This document shows positions 1 through 7,651 of a stretch of 50,567 nt of DNA, one piece after another. Source of the DNA: an uncultured Neomegalonema sp. (GTDB lineage Bacteria > Pseudomonadota > Alphaproteobacteria > Rhodobacterales > Rhodobacteraceae); NCBI GenBank assembly GCA_937957975.1, contig CALFFK010000082.1:1-50567 (forward strand), in the 5' to 3' direction. The notes under the pieces were generated by a model. The model was not told the origin of the DNA, made no database searches, and saw nothing but the letters and a program-made list of their open reading frames with translations. Each line of letters starts with the position of its first letter. Within the stretch, counting starts at the first letter, position 1. The translations under genes and the position numbers were made by a program.

Positions 1-1
1 T

Positions 2-2341
2 GACATCGTCAATGACGGCACGATTCAGGGCCGGGGCAATGCCGGAGCGGGCGCGGCAACAGCGGGCGACGGCATCCGGCTGGAGCGCCAGCGGGTCGCG
101 GGCGCACTGGACGGCACGACCACGGGTCTCTTCACCGGAACGATCACCAACCGGGGGACCATCGACTCCGAAGGCGCGAACGGAACGGTTGGCGGTTTCC
201 GCGCTGTGAACGGCGTCTCGTTCCAGGGCACATTGAACAACGAGGCGGGCGGCACGATCTCCGGCACCCAGAACGGTGTCTATTTCGGCAATGCCACCCC
301 TGCGGGCGGCGGTGAGAATACCGGCACGGTCAACAACGCGGGCACTATCTCCTCCGGCAGCCGCGCGCTGAACATCGACGGCAATGGCCTGACGATCAGC
401 AACACCGGCTCTATCCTTGGTACAGGCGATCAGCGCAACGGGACGGTCTATGCGGACGGAACCGCCAACAACTTCACGATCAACAACGCGACCACTGGCC
501 TGATTGATGCTGGTGCAGGTAACCAGGGGTCGGGCATTTCGCTCCAGCTCGGTGTTGCGGATGGCGATACGCGAACCGTCGCAGTCAACAACGCCGGGGC
601 TGTTACCGGGCGCGGCGCGGCCCTCGCTTCGGGTGAAGCGGCAGGTCTGCGTTTCTTCAACGGTGCGGGTGCAGGTACAAACGTAACCGTCAATGGTACT
701 GTTGAGAACAGCGGCACCATCACTTCCGAAACCTCTGCCGCCATCCTTGTCGAAGGGGTCACGCTCACTCCGACCATCCTGAACACCGGCACGTTGTCAG
801 GCACTCGTTCCGTCGATGCAACAACCGCGACCGGGGGCATCAATGTCGAGAACCGGGGCGGCACATTGAACGGCGATTTTGTTGGCAGTGCTTTCTCCGA
901 TACGTTGGCCTTCACAGGTGGCCCTTCAACATTGACCGGCGATATCACGAACGGCGTCGCGGTCAGCGTGGCCAATGGTTCAACGCTTGATGTCACTGGG
1001 GCGCGGTCGATTGACGGCACTTTCACACAGAACGGGACTTCTGTCTTTGATCTGGGGCAAGACAGCCTGACAGTCTCCGGCGACGCGAACCTCGCTGCCG
1101 GAAGCATTGTAACGGTAAACGCTCCTGCCGATGTTTCGGGCCTGACGGTCGGCCAGACTATCGCCGTGATCTCCGAAACCGGGAGCGCGGCAAATAACAA
1201 TGCGACCGTAAATGTCGTCGAAAACAGCTTCCTGATTGATTTCGATGTCGCGGCGGACGCGGTTTCGGTAACGCCTGTTGCAGCAAATCTTGCTGCAGTC
1301 TCTACCGACCAGAACATCTCGGCCTTTGGCGGAGGCATTGCAGAGGCATTGAGCGTGAACGCCCTTCCGGCCCCGGTCTTTGCTGCACTGGAAGCCACAG
1401 GGAACAATACAGCCTTCTCTGCCGCTGCATCGACATTACTACCATCCCTGAACGACGGTGTGACGCGCGAGATTTTCGAAACCGGAAAGGTCGCCAGCCG
1501 TCGGTTGGAAACACTCAGGAACGGACGCACACGCGGTATCTGGGGAGAAATCTTCGGGCGAACTTCCGAGCAGGACAGGGAAAGCGACAGCGTTGACGGA
1601 TATGACGCTGATACTTTCGGTATCACGGTCGGCGGTTCGATCCCGGTGAACGATGAGATCACGGCTGGTGTCAACGTTACCTACGCAAACATCGATATCG
1701 ACAATGACGGCGTGAGTAACGAACAGGCAGATGTTGACAGCTATCGCATCGCAGGAAAACTGGGCTATCAGTCAGGTCCGATCTTCGCAAATGCCGAACT
1801 CGGCTACAGTTTCAACAGTGTGGATACCTCACGCAGCAGCGCCGTGGGCGGAATATCCGGCGATTACGACGTGCAGGGCTTCGACATCAGCACGACGGTT
1901 GGGTATGACTTCAACATCAATGGAGCGACGATCTCACCGACAGCTGGTCTGCGTTATGCGCGGTTCAATGCGGATAACTTCACCGAGTCTGGCGGCCTGA
2001 ACCTTCAGGTTCAACAGGACGACGTGGACTATCTAGAGGGCGTCATCGGACTGACGGCCCGGACAACCACCCAAATTGGTGGCGTGAAGGTGACGCCTCA
2101 TGCTCGTGTTGCCTACGTCTATGATTTCATCGACGATGAGCGCGATCTGACCGCCAGCTTCGCGGGTGCATCGCCGTTCAGCCTCCGCTCGGAAGAACGG
2201 TCGCAGTCACGTTTCGAGCTTGGCCTTGGCCTTGACGCAAAAGTCTCTGACCGCGTGTCTTTGGGCCTGGGCTACGACGGCGGCTTCGCATCCGGCTATG
2301 AATCCCATGCGGGCACTCTTCGGTTGTCGATCGACTTCTGA
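2..2341 (+). CDS. Autotransporter, 3' part (passenger end plus beta-barrel)
   Basis: The reading frame is open from the left edge, so the N-terminus and signal peptide are missing; 779 residues are visible. The first ~370 residues are low-complexity, Gly/Asn/Thr-rich repeats of the N-x-G-T-I-x-G kind, typical of a parallel beta-helix passenger. A linker with alpha-helical character (Leu/Ala/Glu-rich, about nt 1300-1530) precedes a ~270-residue C-terminal autotransporter barrel starting near RGIWGEIFGR and ending LRLSIDF. The terminal Phe is the usual outer-membrane barrel signal read by the BAM complex. The passenger would be exported through or with the barrel to the cell surface. No protease or lipase motif is visible in the part present, so its activity is unknown. 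A strong terminator follows directly. Confidence 0.88.
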   Translation, partial: DIVNDGTIQGRGNAGAGAATAGDGIRLERQRVAGALDGTTTGLFTGTITNRGTIDSEGANGTVGGFRAVNGVSFQGTLNNEAGGTISGTQNGVYFGNATPAGGGENTGTVNNAGTISSGSRALNIDGNGLTISNTGSILGTGDQRNGTVYADGTANNFTINNATTGLIDAGAGNQGSGISLQLGVADGDTRTVAVNNAGAVTGRGAALASGEAAGLRFFNGAGAGTNVTVNGTVENSGTITSETSAAILVEGVTLTPTILNTGTLSGTRSVDATTATGGINVENRGGTLNGDFVGSAFSDTLAFTGGPSTLTGDITNGVAVSVANGSTLDVTGARSIDGTFTQNGTSVFDLGQDSLTVSGDANLAAGSIVTVNAPADVSGLTVGQTIAVISETGSAANNNATVNVVENSFLIDFDVAADAVSVTPVAANLAAVSTDQNISAFGGGIAEALSVNALPAPVFAALEATGNNTAFSAAASTLLPSLNDGVTREIFETGKVASRRLETLRNGRTRGIWGEIFGRTSEQDRESDSVDGYDADTFGITVGGSIPVNDEITAGVNVTYANIDIDNDGVSNEQADVDSYRIAGKLGYQSGPIFANAELGYSFNSVDTSRSSAVGGISGDYDVQGFDISTTVGYDFNINGATISPTAGLRYARFNADNFTESGGLNLQVQQDDVDYLEGVIGLTARTTTQIGGVKVTPHARVAYVYDFIDDERDLTASFAGASPFSLRSEERSQSRFELGLGLDAKVSDRVSLGLGYDGGFASGYESHAGTLRLSIDF

Positions 2342-2357
2342 GACTGAGCGTTTGATG

Positions 2358-2395
2358 AAAAAAAGGGCGAAGCCAAAGCTTCGCCCTTCTCTTTA
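2358..2395. terminator. Bidirectional intrinsic terminator between autotransporter and terC
   Basis: A perfect 11-bp stem (AAGGGCGAAGC at 2363-2373 with GCTTCGCCCTT at 2378-2388) encloses a 4-nt loop. On the reverse strand it is followed by a run of seven T; on the forward strand by CTCTTT. It lies between two converging genes and can end both. A second perfect 9-bp hairpin (GTCCACCCC 2404-2412 / GGGGTGGAC 2425-2433) sits just beyond it. Confidence 0.9.
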
Positions 2396-2500
2396 TAGCA
2401 AAGGTCCACCCCAAAAAAGGTAACGGGGTGGACGCCCCCCACACGGGCGGTGTGATGTACCCATGTCGTCAAAGATCACATCATCCATGACGCAGCGGTA

Positions 2501-3448
2501 TCAGGTTTCAACACTGTTATTCGTCGGATCAATGACCTCGGCATGTTTCTTCGCCATCAGCTTTTTCTGATACCGGCTCTGGATAATATCCACGATGAAC
2601 AACACAGCTACCGAGAAGTAGAACGTGGATTTCGACATCGCATCAATCGGATAACCGAACAGCGTAAGATGTGCGATATGCCCGCCCTCGGCCAACAGCA
2701 TGATGCCGACGATCAACAGGATAAACAGGCCCAGCACCTCGAACATCCGGTTCTTCTGGATAAAATCCGCCACCCGGTCCGCCAGCAGGATCATCAATAT
2801 CCCACTGGTAACGACCGCAATTGCCAGCAGCACGAATTGCGGCGAGATCAGACTATCATTCACATATTTCGGATCGTTGGTCAGGGGCAGCATCGACAGG
2901 ATCGAGTCAAAGCTGAAGATCAGGTTCATAAAAACGATCAACGCCAGCGTGGTGAAAGTCGATTTCTGCCCAGCTTGCGTACCGTGGGCCAGATCATCCA
3001 TCGCCAACAGGTGATGAATCTCTTTCACGGCGGTGTACATGATGAAGCCACCCCCAAACAGAAAGATAATGGCCTTCAGATTAAACGCCCCGCTGATAAA
3101 TGGCAGCGACAGGAGCGGGGTATCGGCAGTGACCTTGTTCTCGATTACGCCGGACGCGGTGACTTCGCCATGCGCAGCCACCAGGGCTTCTCCTGACGTC
3201 ATACTGTCCGAAATCGCGAATAACGGTTCAATGAACCCGGCCAAAAGGCGCATGATAACGAAAAGCAGGACCAGCCTCAGTATCACGGCAATTGCGATTC
3301 CCGCCTTGCGGACAAATGATTGGCGGTGCGCAGGCGCGCGTTGCGATTCGATCGAGATATAAAGCAGATTATCGAACCCAAGTACCGCCTGAAGGAAGAT
3401 CAAACTGACGAGAACTCCAAGTGCCTCAACCGAAAACAGAACATCCAT
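2501..3448 (-). CDS. TerC-family integral membrane protein
   Basis: A 315-residue polytopic protein with about eight or nine hydrophobic segments. It carries the TerC-family acidic motifs GFDN in the first membrane segment (MDVLFSVEALGVLVSLIFLQ precedes it) and SFDS in a central one. A ~45-residue hydrophilic insert (SDSMTSGEALVAAHGEV onward) lies between segments 3 and 4. Family members include Alx, MeeF/TerC-type manganese exporters and tellurium-resistance-associated proteins. Metal export, probably Mn(II), is an inference from the family. The frame is open 30 codons further upstream, but the start at 3448 is preferred because GGAGAAG lies 5-7 nt before it and the hydrophobic N-terminus starts there. 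It is divergent from the HxlR-type regulator. Confidence 0.85.
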   Translation of the reverse strand: MDVLFSVEALGVLVSLIFLQAVLGFDNLLYISIESQRAPAHRQSFVRKAGIAIAVILRLVLLFVIMRLLAGFIEPLFAISDSMTSGEALVAAHGEVTASGVIENKVTADTPLLSLPFISGAFNLKAIIFLFGGGFIMYTAVKEIHHLLAMDDLAHGTQAGQKSTFTTLALIVFMNLIFSFDSILSMLPLTNDPKYVNDSLISPQFVLLAIAVVTSGILMILLADRVADFIQKNRMFEVLGLFILLIVGIMLLAEGGHIAHLTLFGYPIDAMSKSTFYFSVAVLFIVDIIQSRYQKKLMAKKHAEVIDPTNNSVET

Positions 3449-3553
3449 CTTGCTTCTCCATATCAAGGCGTTGCTGCCATCGCGGCGGACACAAACACAG
3501 CTTCCGGGCTGGTGCAATACCCGGTTATGGCCAATCAAAAGAGCGTCAGATTC

Positions 3554-3592
3554 AAAAAAAAATAAAAACGCGGTTCCCTTAACGTGTTTTTA
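3554..3592 (-). terminator. Terminator-like hairpin in the terC leader (possible attenuator)
   Basis: Reading the reverse strand, a 10-bp stem with one G-U pair (TAAAAACACG 3592-3583 with CGCGTTTTTA 3572-3563) and a 10-nt loop is followed at once by nine T (3562-3554). This has the layout of an intrinsic terminator, yet the gene downstream is terC (start 3448) and no reverse-strand gene lies upstream before the divergent regulator. It may be an attenuator or the end of a short RNA. The yybP-ykoY manganese riboswitch, known upstream of many terC genes, was looked for and not recognised. Confidence 0.55.
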
Positions 3593-3670
3593 TGGACATA
3601 TTTACAACTATCCGCAGAGTTAACGCTGCCATGTGAAACTGTTTTGAATTGATTGCCGAAGGGGCTGGAT

Positions 3671-4012
3671 ATGATCCGCAGCAATATGCGTACGCATCCA
3701 AACGCTCTCGCCCGTGCCATGGGCGAGATCGGAGATGGATGGATGCTGTTGACACTTTGGTCAACATTGAACGGAGTTACTCGTTTCGAGGAAATGCTTC
3801 AGGAACTGGGCGTTGCAAGAAATATCCTTGCTGATCGATTGCGCCGTCTGGTCGAAAGCGGAATGCTCGAAAGACGCCCGCTTGGGCCAAATTCCAAACG
3901 GTACGAATACGTTCCGACTGACCGCGCCCGCTCCCTTCAGGAGCCATTGCAATATTTCAAGGCATGGGGTGAACGCGAATACCCCCTCAAGGTGCAGGCG
4001 GCTGCTTCCTGA
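3671..4012 (+). CDS. HxlR/MarR-like winged-helix transcriptional regulator
   Basis: A 113-residue protein with the HxlR-family layout: a short N-terminal helix, the IGDGWMLLTLWSTLNGVTRF segment (family pattern I-G-x-K-W-x-x-x-I-L..RF), a recognition helix region (GVARNILADRLRRLVESGML), a wing (ERRPLGPNSKRYEY) and a C-terminal helix ending in a Trp (KAWGERE). It would bind DNA as a dimer. The conserved N-terminal Cys that many redox-sensing HxlR proteins use is absent (ALARAMGEIGD). The ATG at 3671 has GAAGGGG 6-7 nt upstream; an in-frame TTG at 3653 is less likely. It is transcribed away from terC, which it may control. Confidence 0.8.
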   Translation: MIRSNMRTHPNALARAMGEIGDGWMLLTLWSTLNGVTRFEEMLQELGVARNILADRLRRLVESGMLERRPLGPNSKRYEYVPTDRARSLQEPLQYFKAWGEREYPLKVQAAAS

Positions 4013-4053
4013 CTTAACATCAAGAAAGAAGTGCAAGCCGCGACATTAAAAGC

Positions 4054-4112
4054 GTTTCTCGTACTGGGAGAAACCGTTTACTCTGACTACGGGGGTCGTT
4101 AATGTCCCCCGT
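4054..4112 (+). other. Two small hairpins between the HxlR gene and the TPR gene
   Basis: A perfect 7-bp stem (GTTTCTC 4054-4060 / GAGAAAC 4068-4074) and a second perfect 7-bp stem (ACGGGGG 4089-4095 / CCCCCGT 4106-4112) lie in the 135-bp gap. Neither has a convincing T-run, so they are noted as possible leader structures or a weak terminator. Confidence 0.35.
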
Positions 4113-4147
4113 GGGCGCGAGATACGGTTTCGGGGACGGGCAGCATA

Positions 4148-6148
4148 ATGACGGACCAAACGGATGCCAAGACGTCAAACAAGGGCATGACGGACAGAAG
4201 CGCACGCGCGCTTGGAATGATCGCAATGATTGCGGGCCTCGCCGGGTCGCCAGTTGCCGCACAGCAGGGGCAATCCAGCGATCCTTATATCCTGACCCAA
4301 TCGGGCATCGCCTCACTTGGTGCGCAACGCTACGATGCCGCCCTGGGATATTTCGACGAAGCCTTGCGTCAGGACCCAGGCTACCTTGAGGCCAGCGCGG
4401 GTCGCGCCAGAGCGCTTGCAGGGACTGGCAAGTTCAATGAAGCCCTCGCGATTACGAGCCGCCTCAGCAAGGTCGAACCAAAATACAAACTTGATCACGC
4501 CACCATTCTTTTACTGGTGAAGCAGCCGGAGCGCGCATTGCAGCAAATCGAGTCTGCCGCGCAGCAGATTGCCGGAGACGATGAACCGTCCGTCGCAATG
4601 ACCAAAAATCGCGATTTCTATCGCCGCGCGCTCTATTTGCGTGGCGAAAGCTATTACATGCTACAGGGATACAAAAGTGCGGGTGCGGATTTTGAGCTGT
4701 CGCGCAGCCTTGGGGCCGGTTCACCATCAATGCGCGGCATTGGCGATACTTATTACGCCATGAAAGACCTTCCCGCCGCTGAAACCTCTTATACCAAGGC
4801 GCTGAACCACCGCAAACATGACGGCATCGCCTATCACCGTCGCGCGCGTGTACGGTATCTACGCGGCAATCTGGAAGGCGCACTGGCCGATTTCGGCGAA
4901 GCGGAGGTTTACCTCGACAATAGCCGGGATTTCCTCGCTCAATATGCCGAGGCGTTGATCGCAGCGGGCAATTACTCTGATGCCGCCAATATTCTCAACC
5001 GTCTGCTGCGCGTGACACGGGATGACCCCGCCTACCAGCGTATTGTACGCTACCATTTGGCTTCGACCCTGATTGATGCAGGACGTCCCCGCGACGCAGA
5101 AGTAGAATTGTCTACCATAGAAGACTGGTCCGAGATCGCCGTCGAACGCCAGTTTCAGCGCGGGCGCGCCCGCTTCAACACGCGCGATTACCCCGGAGCG
5201 ATCCGCCATTTCGATAACGCATTGTCATTGCGGCGCGGTGATCCCGAAATCCTGTACAATCGCGGGATTACCTGGCTCCGCATGAACGAAATTGAAAAGG
5301 CGCTCAATGACCTGTCCGAAGCCGCCGTTCGCGACCCCGGCGACGCGCGAATTCGGGATGCAATCGGGCGTATTCGCCTCAGCCGGGGCGAACATGATGC
5401 TGCTCTGGCTTTTTACGACGCTGCCGTAAAAGCGCACCCCAGCGAAGTCCAACCCCTGATCCAGCGGGCCAATGCCTATCTCTCAACCGGCAATTCAGAC
5501 GGGGCACTCAAGGATGCCGAAAAAGCCCTTCGCATCGACCCCGGAAATATGGACGCAACCGCAGCCGCTTCCCGCGCGCTACTGGCTCTCAATCGTCCCG
5601 ATGAGGCAATGGACCACGCCCAATTGCTCGTTAACAGCGTTTCAAAAAAGAAAGAGGGCTACCTTCTGTCCGCCAGTGCCTCCATTGCACAGGGGCACCC
5701 GGAGCAGACCCTTGCGAACATCGAACAGGCGCGCAACCACGGGGCAGATCCATCACGCCTCGCGATTCTGACCGGCGACGCCTACGCTCTCTCCAATCGT
5801 TACAGTGAGGCGTTGCAACACTATCAAAAGGGCGTTTTGTTAACCGGCGGCGCGCCTTATGCCGTCATCAAACGCGCCGATGCGAATATGGAACTCGGAA
5901 ATAATCTCGACGCTGCCCGCGATTACACGGCGGCGCTGGAAACCTTCCCCTCCAGCTACGCGCTCTATCTGAAGCGCGGGCAGAGCTTCAAGCGCCTCGG
6001 TGAATGCGATAGTGCCACCGCCGATTTTGACCGGGCACTGAAACTCGTCCCCGGCGATAACACGGCAATCCGCGAGCGTGGCAAATGCCGCATCTCATCG
6101 GGCAGATTGGTGGGCGGTTTCCGCGACCTCTTTCGATCTCTCATATGA
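4148..6148 (+). CDS. Secreted or anchored TPR-repeat protein
   Basis: A 666-residue protein. A hydrophobic stretch (ARALGMIAMIAGLAGSPVAA, about residues 19-39) ends in AxA-like residues and looks like a Sec signal, with an extended hydrophilic N-region if the ATG at 4148 is used; a second ATG at 4187 would give a more normal signal peptide. The rest is a near-continuous array of 34-residue tetratricopeptide repeats, about 15-17 by eye (e.g. AQRYDAALGYFDEALRQDPG, GDPEILYNRGITWLRMNEIE), i.e. a protein-binding solenoid, probably periplasmic. No enzyme domain is seen. Its stop codon overlaps the start of the following iron-sulphur subunit gene (ATGA), so the two are translationally coupled and probably work on the same complex. 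Its partner is unknown. Confidence 0.82.
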   Translation: MTDQTDAKTSNKGMTDRSARALGMIAMIAGLAGSPVAAQQGQSSDPYILTQSGIASLGAQRYDAALGYFDEALRQDPGYLEASAGRARALAGTGKFNEALAITSRLSKVEPKYKLDHATILLLVKQPERALQQIESAAQQIAGDDEPSVAMTKNRDFYRRALYLRGESYYMLQGYKSAGADFELSRSLGAGSPSMRGIGDTYYAMKDLPAAETSYTKALNHRKHDGIAYHRRARVRYLRGNLEGALADFGEAEVYLDNSRDFLAQYAEALIAAGNYSDAANILNRLLRVTRDDPAYQRIVRYHLASTLIDAGRPRDAEVELSTIEDWSEIAVERQFQRGRARFNTRDYPGAIRHFDNALSLRRGDPEILYNRGITWLRMNEIEKALNDLSEAAVRDPGDARIRDAIGRIRLSRGEHDAALAFYDAAVKAHPSEVQPLIQRANAYLSTGNSDGALKDAEKALRIDPGNMDATAAASRALLALNRPDEAMDHAQLLVNSVSKKKEGYLLSASASIAQGHPEQTLANIEQARNHGADPSRLAILTGDAYALSNRYSEALQHYQKGVLLTGGAPYAVIKRADANMELGNNLDAARDYTAALETFPSSYALYLKRGQSFKRLGECDSATADFDRALKLVPGDNTAIRERGKCRISSGRLVGGFRDLFRSLI

Positions 6149-6864
6149 GCGTCAAATCCCTTCGCGTCTCCGTCTGGCGTGGTGCCGAAGCCGGATCGTT
6201 CGAGAGTTTCGACGTGCCGACACAGGAAAGTCAGACAGTCCTCGATCTGGTATCATGGATTCAGCAGAACGCCGACCCGACCCTCGCCTATCGCTACGCG
6301 TGCCGTGTCGGGATGTGCGGCTCCTGCGCAATGATGGTCAACGGTGTTCCCCGCTGGACCTGCCGCACTCATATCAACAAGGTTGTCAGAGATGGGACCG
6401 TCGAGATCGCACCACTGCGAAACCTGCCGGTCATCAGGGATCTGGTCGTCGATATGGACCCGTTCTTCGATAAATGGACCGCCGCCGGGGGCGTTTTCTC
6501 GCCCACCAAGTCCCGAAACGACGCTGTCGAGCCAATCCTGCCGGAAACACCCGAACGGCAAAAGGCAGATGCGGCAATCGAATGTATCAATTGCGCCGTC
6601 TGTTATGCTGCCTGTGATGTCGTCTCTGCAAATTCGGATTATCTCGGCCCTGCCGCCCTGAATCGGGCATGGTCGCTGGTCAATGACATCAAGGATGGCG
6701 CGCTGGACGCACGTTTAAGCGCGGTATCGGGCGCAGGCGGATGCCATAACTGCCATTCGCAACAGGGTTGCGTGGCCCATTGCCCGAATGAACTGAACCC
6801 CACAGCGTCAATTGCGGGCCTGAAACGCGCCACGGTTCAGGCGGCGTTACGAGGGAAAATCTGA
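6145..6864 (+). CDS. Succinate dehydrogenase/fumarate reductase-like iron-sulphur subunit
   Basis: A 239-residue SdhB/FrdB homologue. It has all three cluster sites: [2Fe-2S] cysteines 53, 58, 61 and 73 (CRVGMCGSC..C), a [4Fe-4S] set CINCAVCYAAC at 147-157 plus the C-terminal CP at 213, and [3Fe-4S] cysteines around CHSQQGC (203, 209). It would carry electrons between the flavoprotein and membrane quinone. The start is fixed by the ATGA overlap with the TPR gene. The stop overlaps the next ATG (TGATG), so B-D-C are coupled. The [4Fe-4S] motif lacks the usual Pro after its fourth Cys. Most alphaproteobacteria keep a canonical sdhCDAB elsewhere, so this is probably a paralogous complex (inference). 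Confidence 0.88.
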   Translation: MSVKSLRVSVWRGAEAGSFESFDVPTQESQTVLDLVSWIQQNADPTLAYRYACRVGMCGSCAMMVNGVPRWTCRTHINKVVRDGTVEIAPLRNLPVIRDLVVDMDPFFDKWTAAGGVFSPTKSRNDAVEPILPETPERQKADAAIECINCAVCYAACDVVSANSDYLGPAALNRAWSLVNDIKDGALDARLSAVSGAGGCHNCHSQQGCVAHCPNELNPTASIAGLKRATVQAALRGKI

Positions 6865-7193
6865 TGCTGGGTGTGCGCCTTTACATGCTTCAGCGTCTCA
6901 CGGCGCTCATCATGGCCCCCCTCGTTATCGGCCATATCGTCGTAATGATATACGCTGTGCAGGGCGGTCTCAGCGCCTCCGAAATCCTCGGTCGAACCCA
7001 GGGCAGCCTTATCTGGGCGCTGTTTTATGGCATCTTTGCAATCGCCGTGGCCCTCCATGCCGCCATTGGCCTGCGCACGATCATTCACGAAACATTTGGC
7101 CTTGGGCGTATGAGCCTCGCCATCCTGACGATCGGACTCTTCGCCGTTCTCGGCGGGATGGGCCTTCAGGCCGTTTATGCGGTGACGGCATGA
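6864..7193 (+). CDS. SdhD-like cytochrome b membrane anchor
   Basis: A 109-residue protein with three predicted membrane helices. The first starts with LQRLTALIMAPLVIGHIVVM, like the RxTA..L pattern of SdhD. The second contains LHAAIGLRTII, which aligns with the E. coli SdhD heme-ligand segment HAWIGMWQVL and so keeps the axial His. It should anchor the complex and help form the quinone site and heme b. It starts inside the stop codon of the iron-sulphur gene and ends overlapping the next gene by 4 nt. Confidence 0.78.
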   Translation: MLGVRLYMLQRLTALIMAPLVIGHIVVMIYAVQGGLSASEILGRTQGSLIWALFYGIFAIAVALHAAIGLRTIIHETFGLGRMSLAILTIGLFAVLGGMGLQAVYAVTA

Positions 7194-7531
7194 AGCCCCA
7201 CCGTAATCACCCCCTCTGGTACGCCTTCGCTCTCCATCGTGCATCGGGCCTGCTGCTCGCCCTCTTCCTGCCTGTCCATTTCTGGGTGCTTTCCTACGCC
7301 CTCACCAATCCTGCGGCACTGGAAGGCTTCATCCGCTGGACCGATAACCCACTTGTCAAGATTGCAGAGTTCGGCCTTGTCTTCCTGCTTGCCGTTCATA
7401 TGTTCGGCGGCTTGCGATTGATGGCCCTCGAATGGCTGCCCTGGTCGCCCCGGCAAAAGACGTACGCAGCTGGTGCGGTGGCAGTGTCCTTTTGTCTCTC
7501 CACAATGTTTTTCCTGAGCGCAGTAGGGTGA
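7190..7531 (+). CDS. SdhC-like cytochrome b membrane anchor
   Basis: A 113-residue protein with three predicted helices. It has the SdhC signatures HRASGLLLALFLPVHF at the first helix (family HRxSG) and AVHMFGGLRLMALEW at the second, aligning with YHVVVGIRHMMMD of E. coli SdhC; the heme-ligand His is kept, while the second His of the RH pair is Leu. Together with the preceding SdhD-like protein it forms a two-subunit anchor with both ligands for one heme b. It overlaps the preceding gene by 4 nt (ATGA). A 120-bp gap with no convincing gene separates it from the flavoprotein gene. Confidence 0.78.
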   Translation: MKPHRNHPLWYAFALHRASGLLLALFLPVHFWVLSYALTNPAALEGFIRWTDNPLVKIAEFGLVFLLAVHMFGGLRLMALEWLPWSPRQKTYAAGAVAVSFCLSTMFFLSAVG

Positions 7532-7651
7532 GCAAGGCAAAGGACGCCACGGACAAAATCTGTTAGGCAATATCCTGACAAGGCTTCGCGGGAAGCTGCG
7601 TATCGAGTTTGCCAATGAAGTGGCTACTGTCGAAATCGACGGAGGATAACG

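Noticed and set aside
448..1674. Long open frame (408 codons) on the reverse strand opposite the autotransporter
   Set aside because: It is the antisense of a repetitive G+C-rich gene, has low-complexity Ala/Pro/Ser composition and no ribosome site. The forward frame has a clear barrel domain.
3449..3670. yybP-ykoY manganese riboswitch upstream of terC
   Set aside because: The conserved aptamer sequences were looked for on the reverse strand and not found, and the space before the terminator is short. Only the hairpin is reported.
7527..7640. Short forward frame ending just before the flavoprotein gene
   Set aside because: It has no ATG/GTG/TTG start with a ribosome site and only ~37 codons; it was treated as intergenic.
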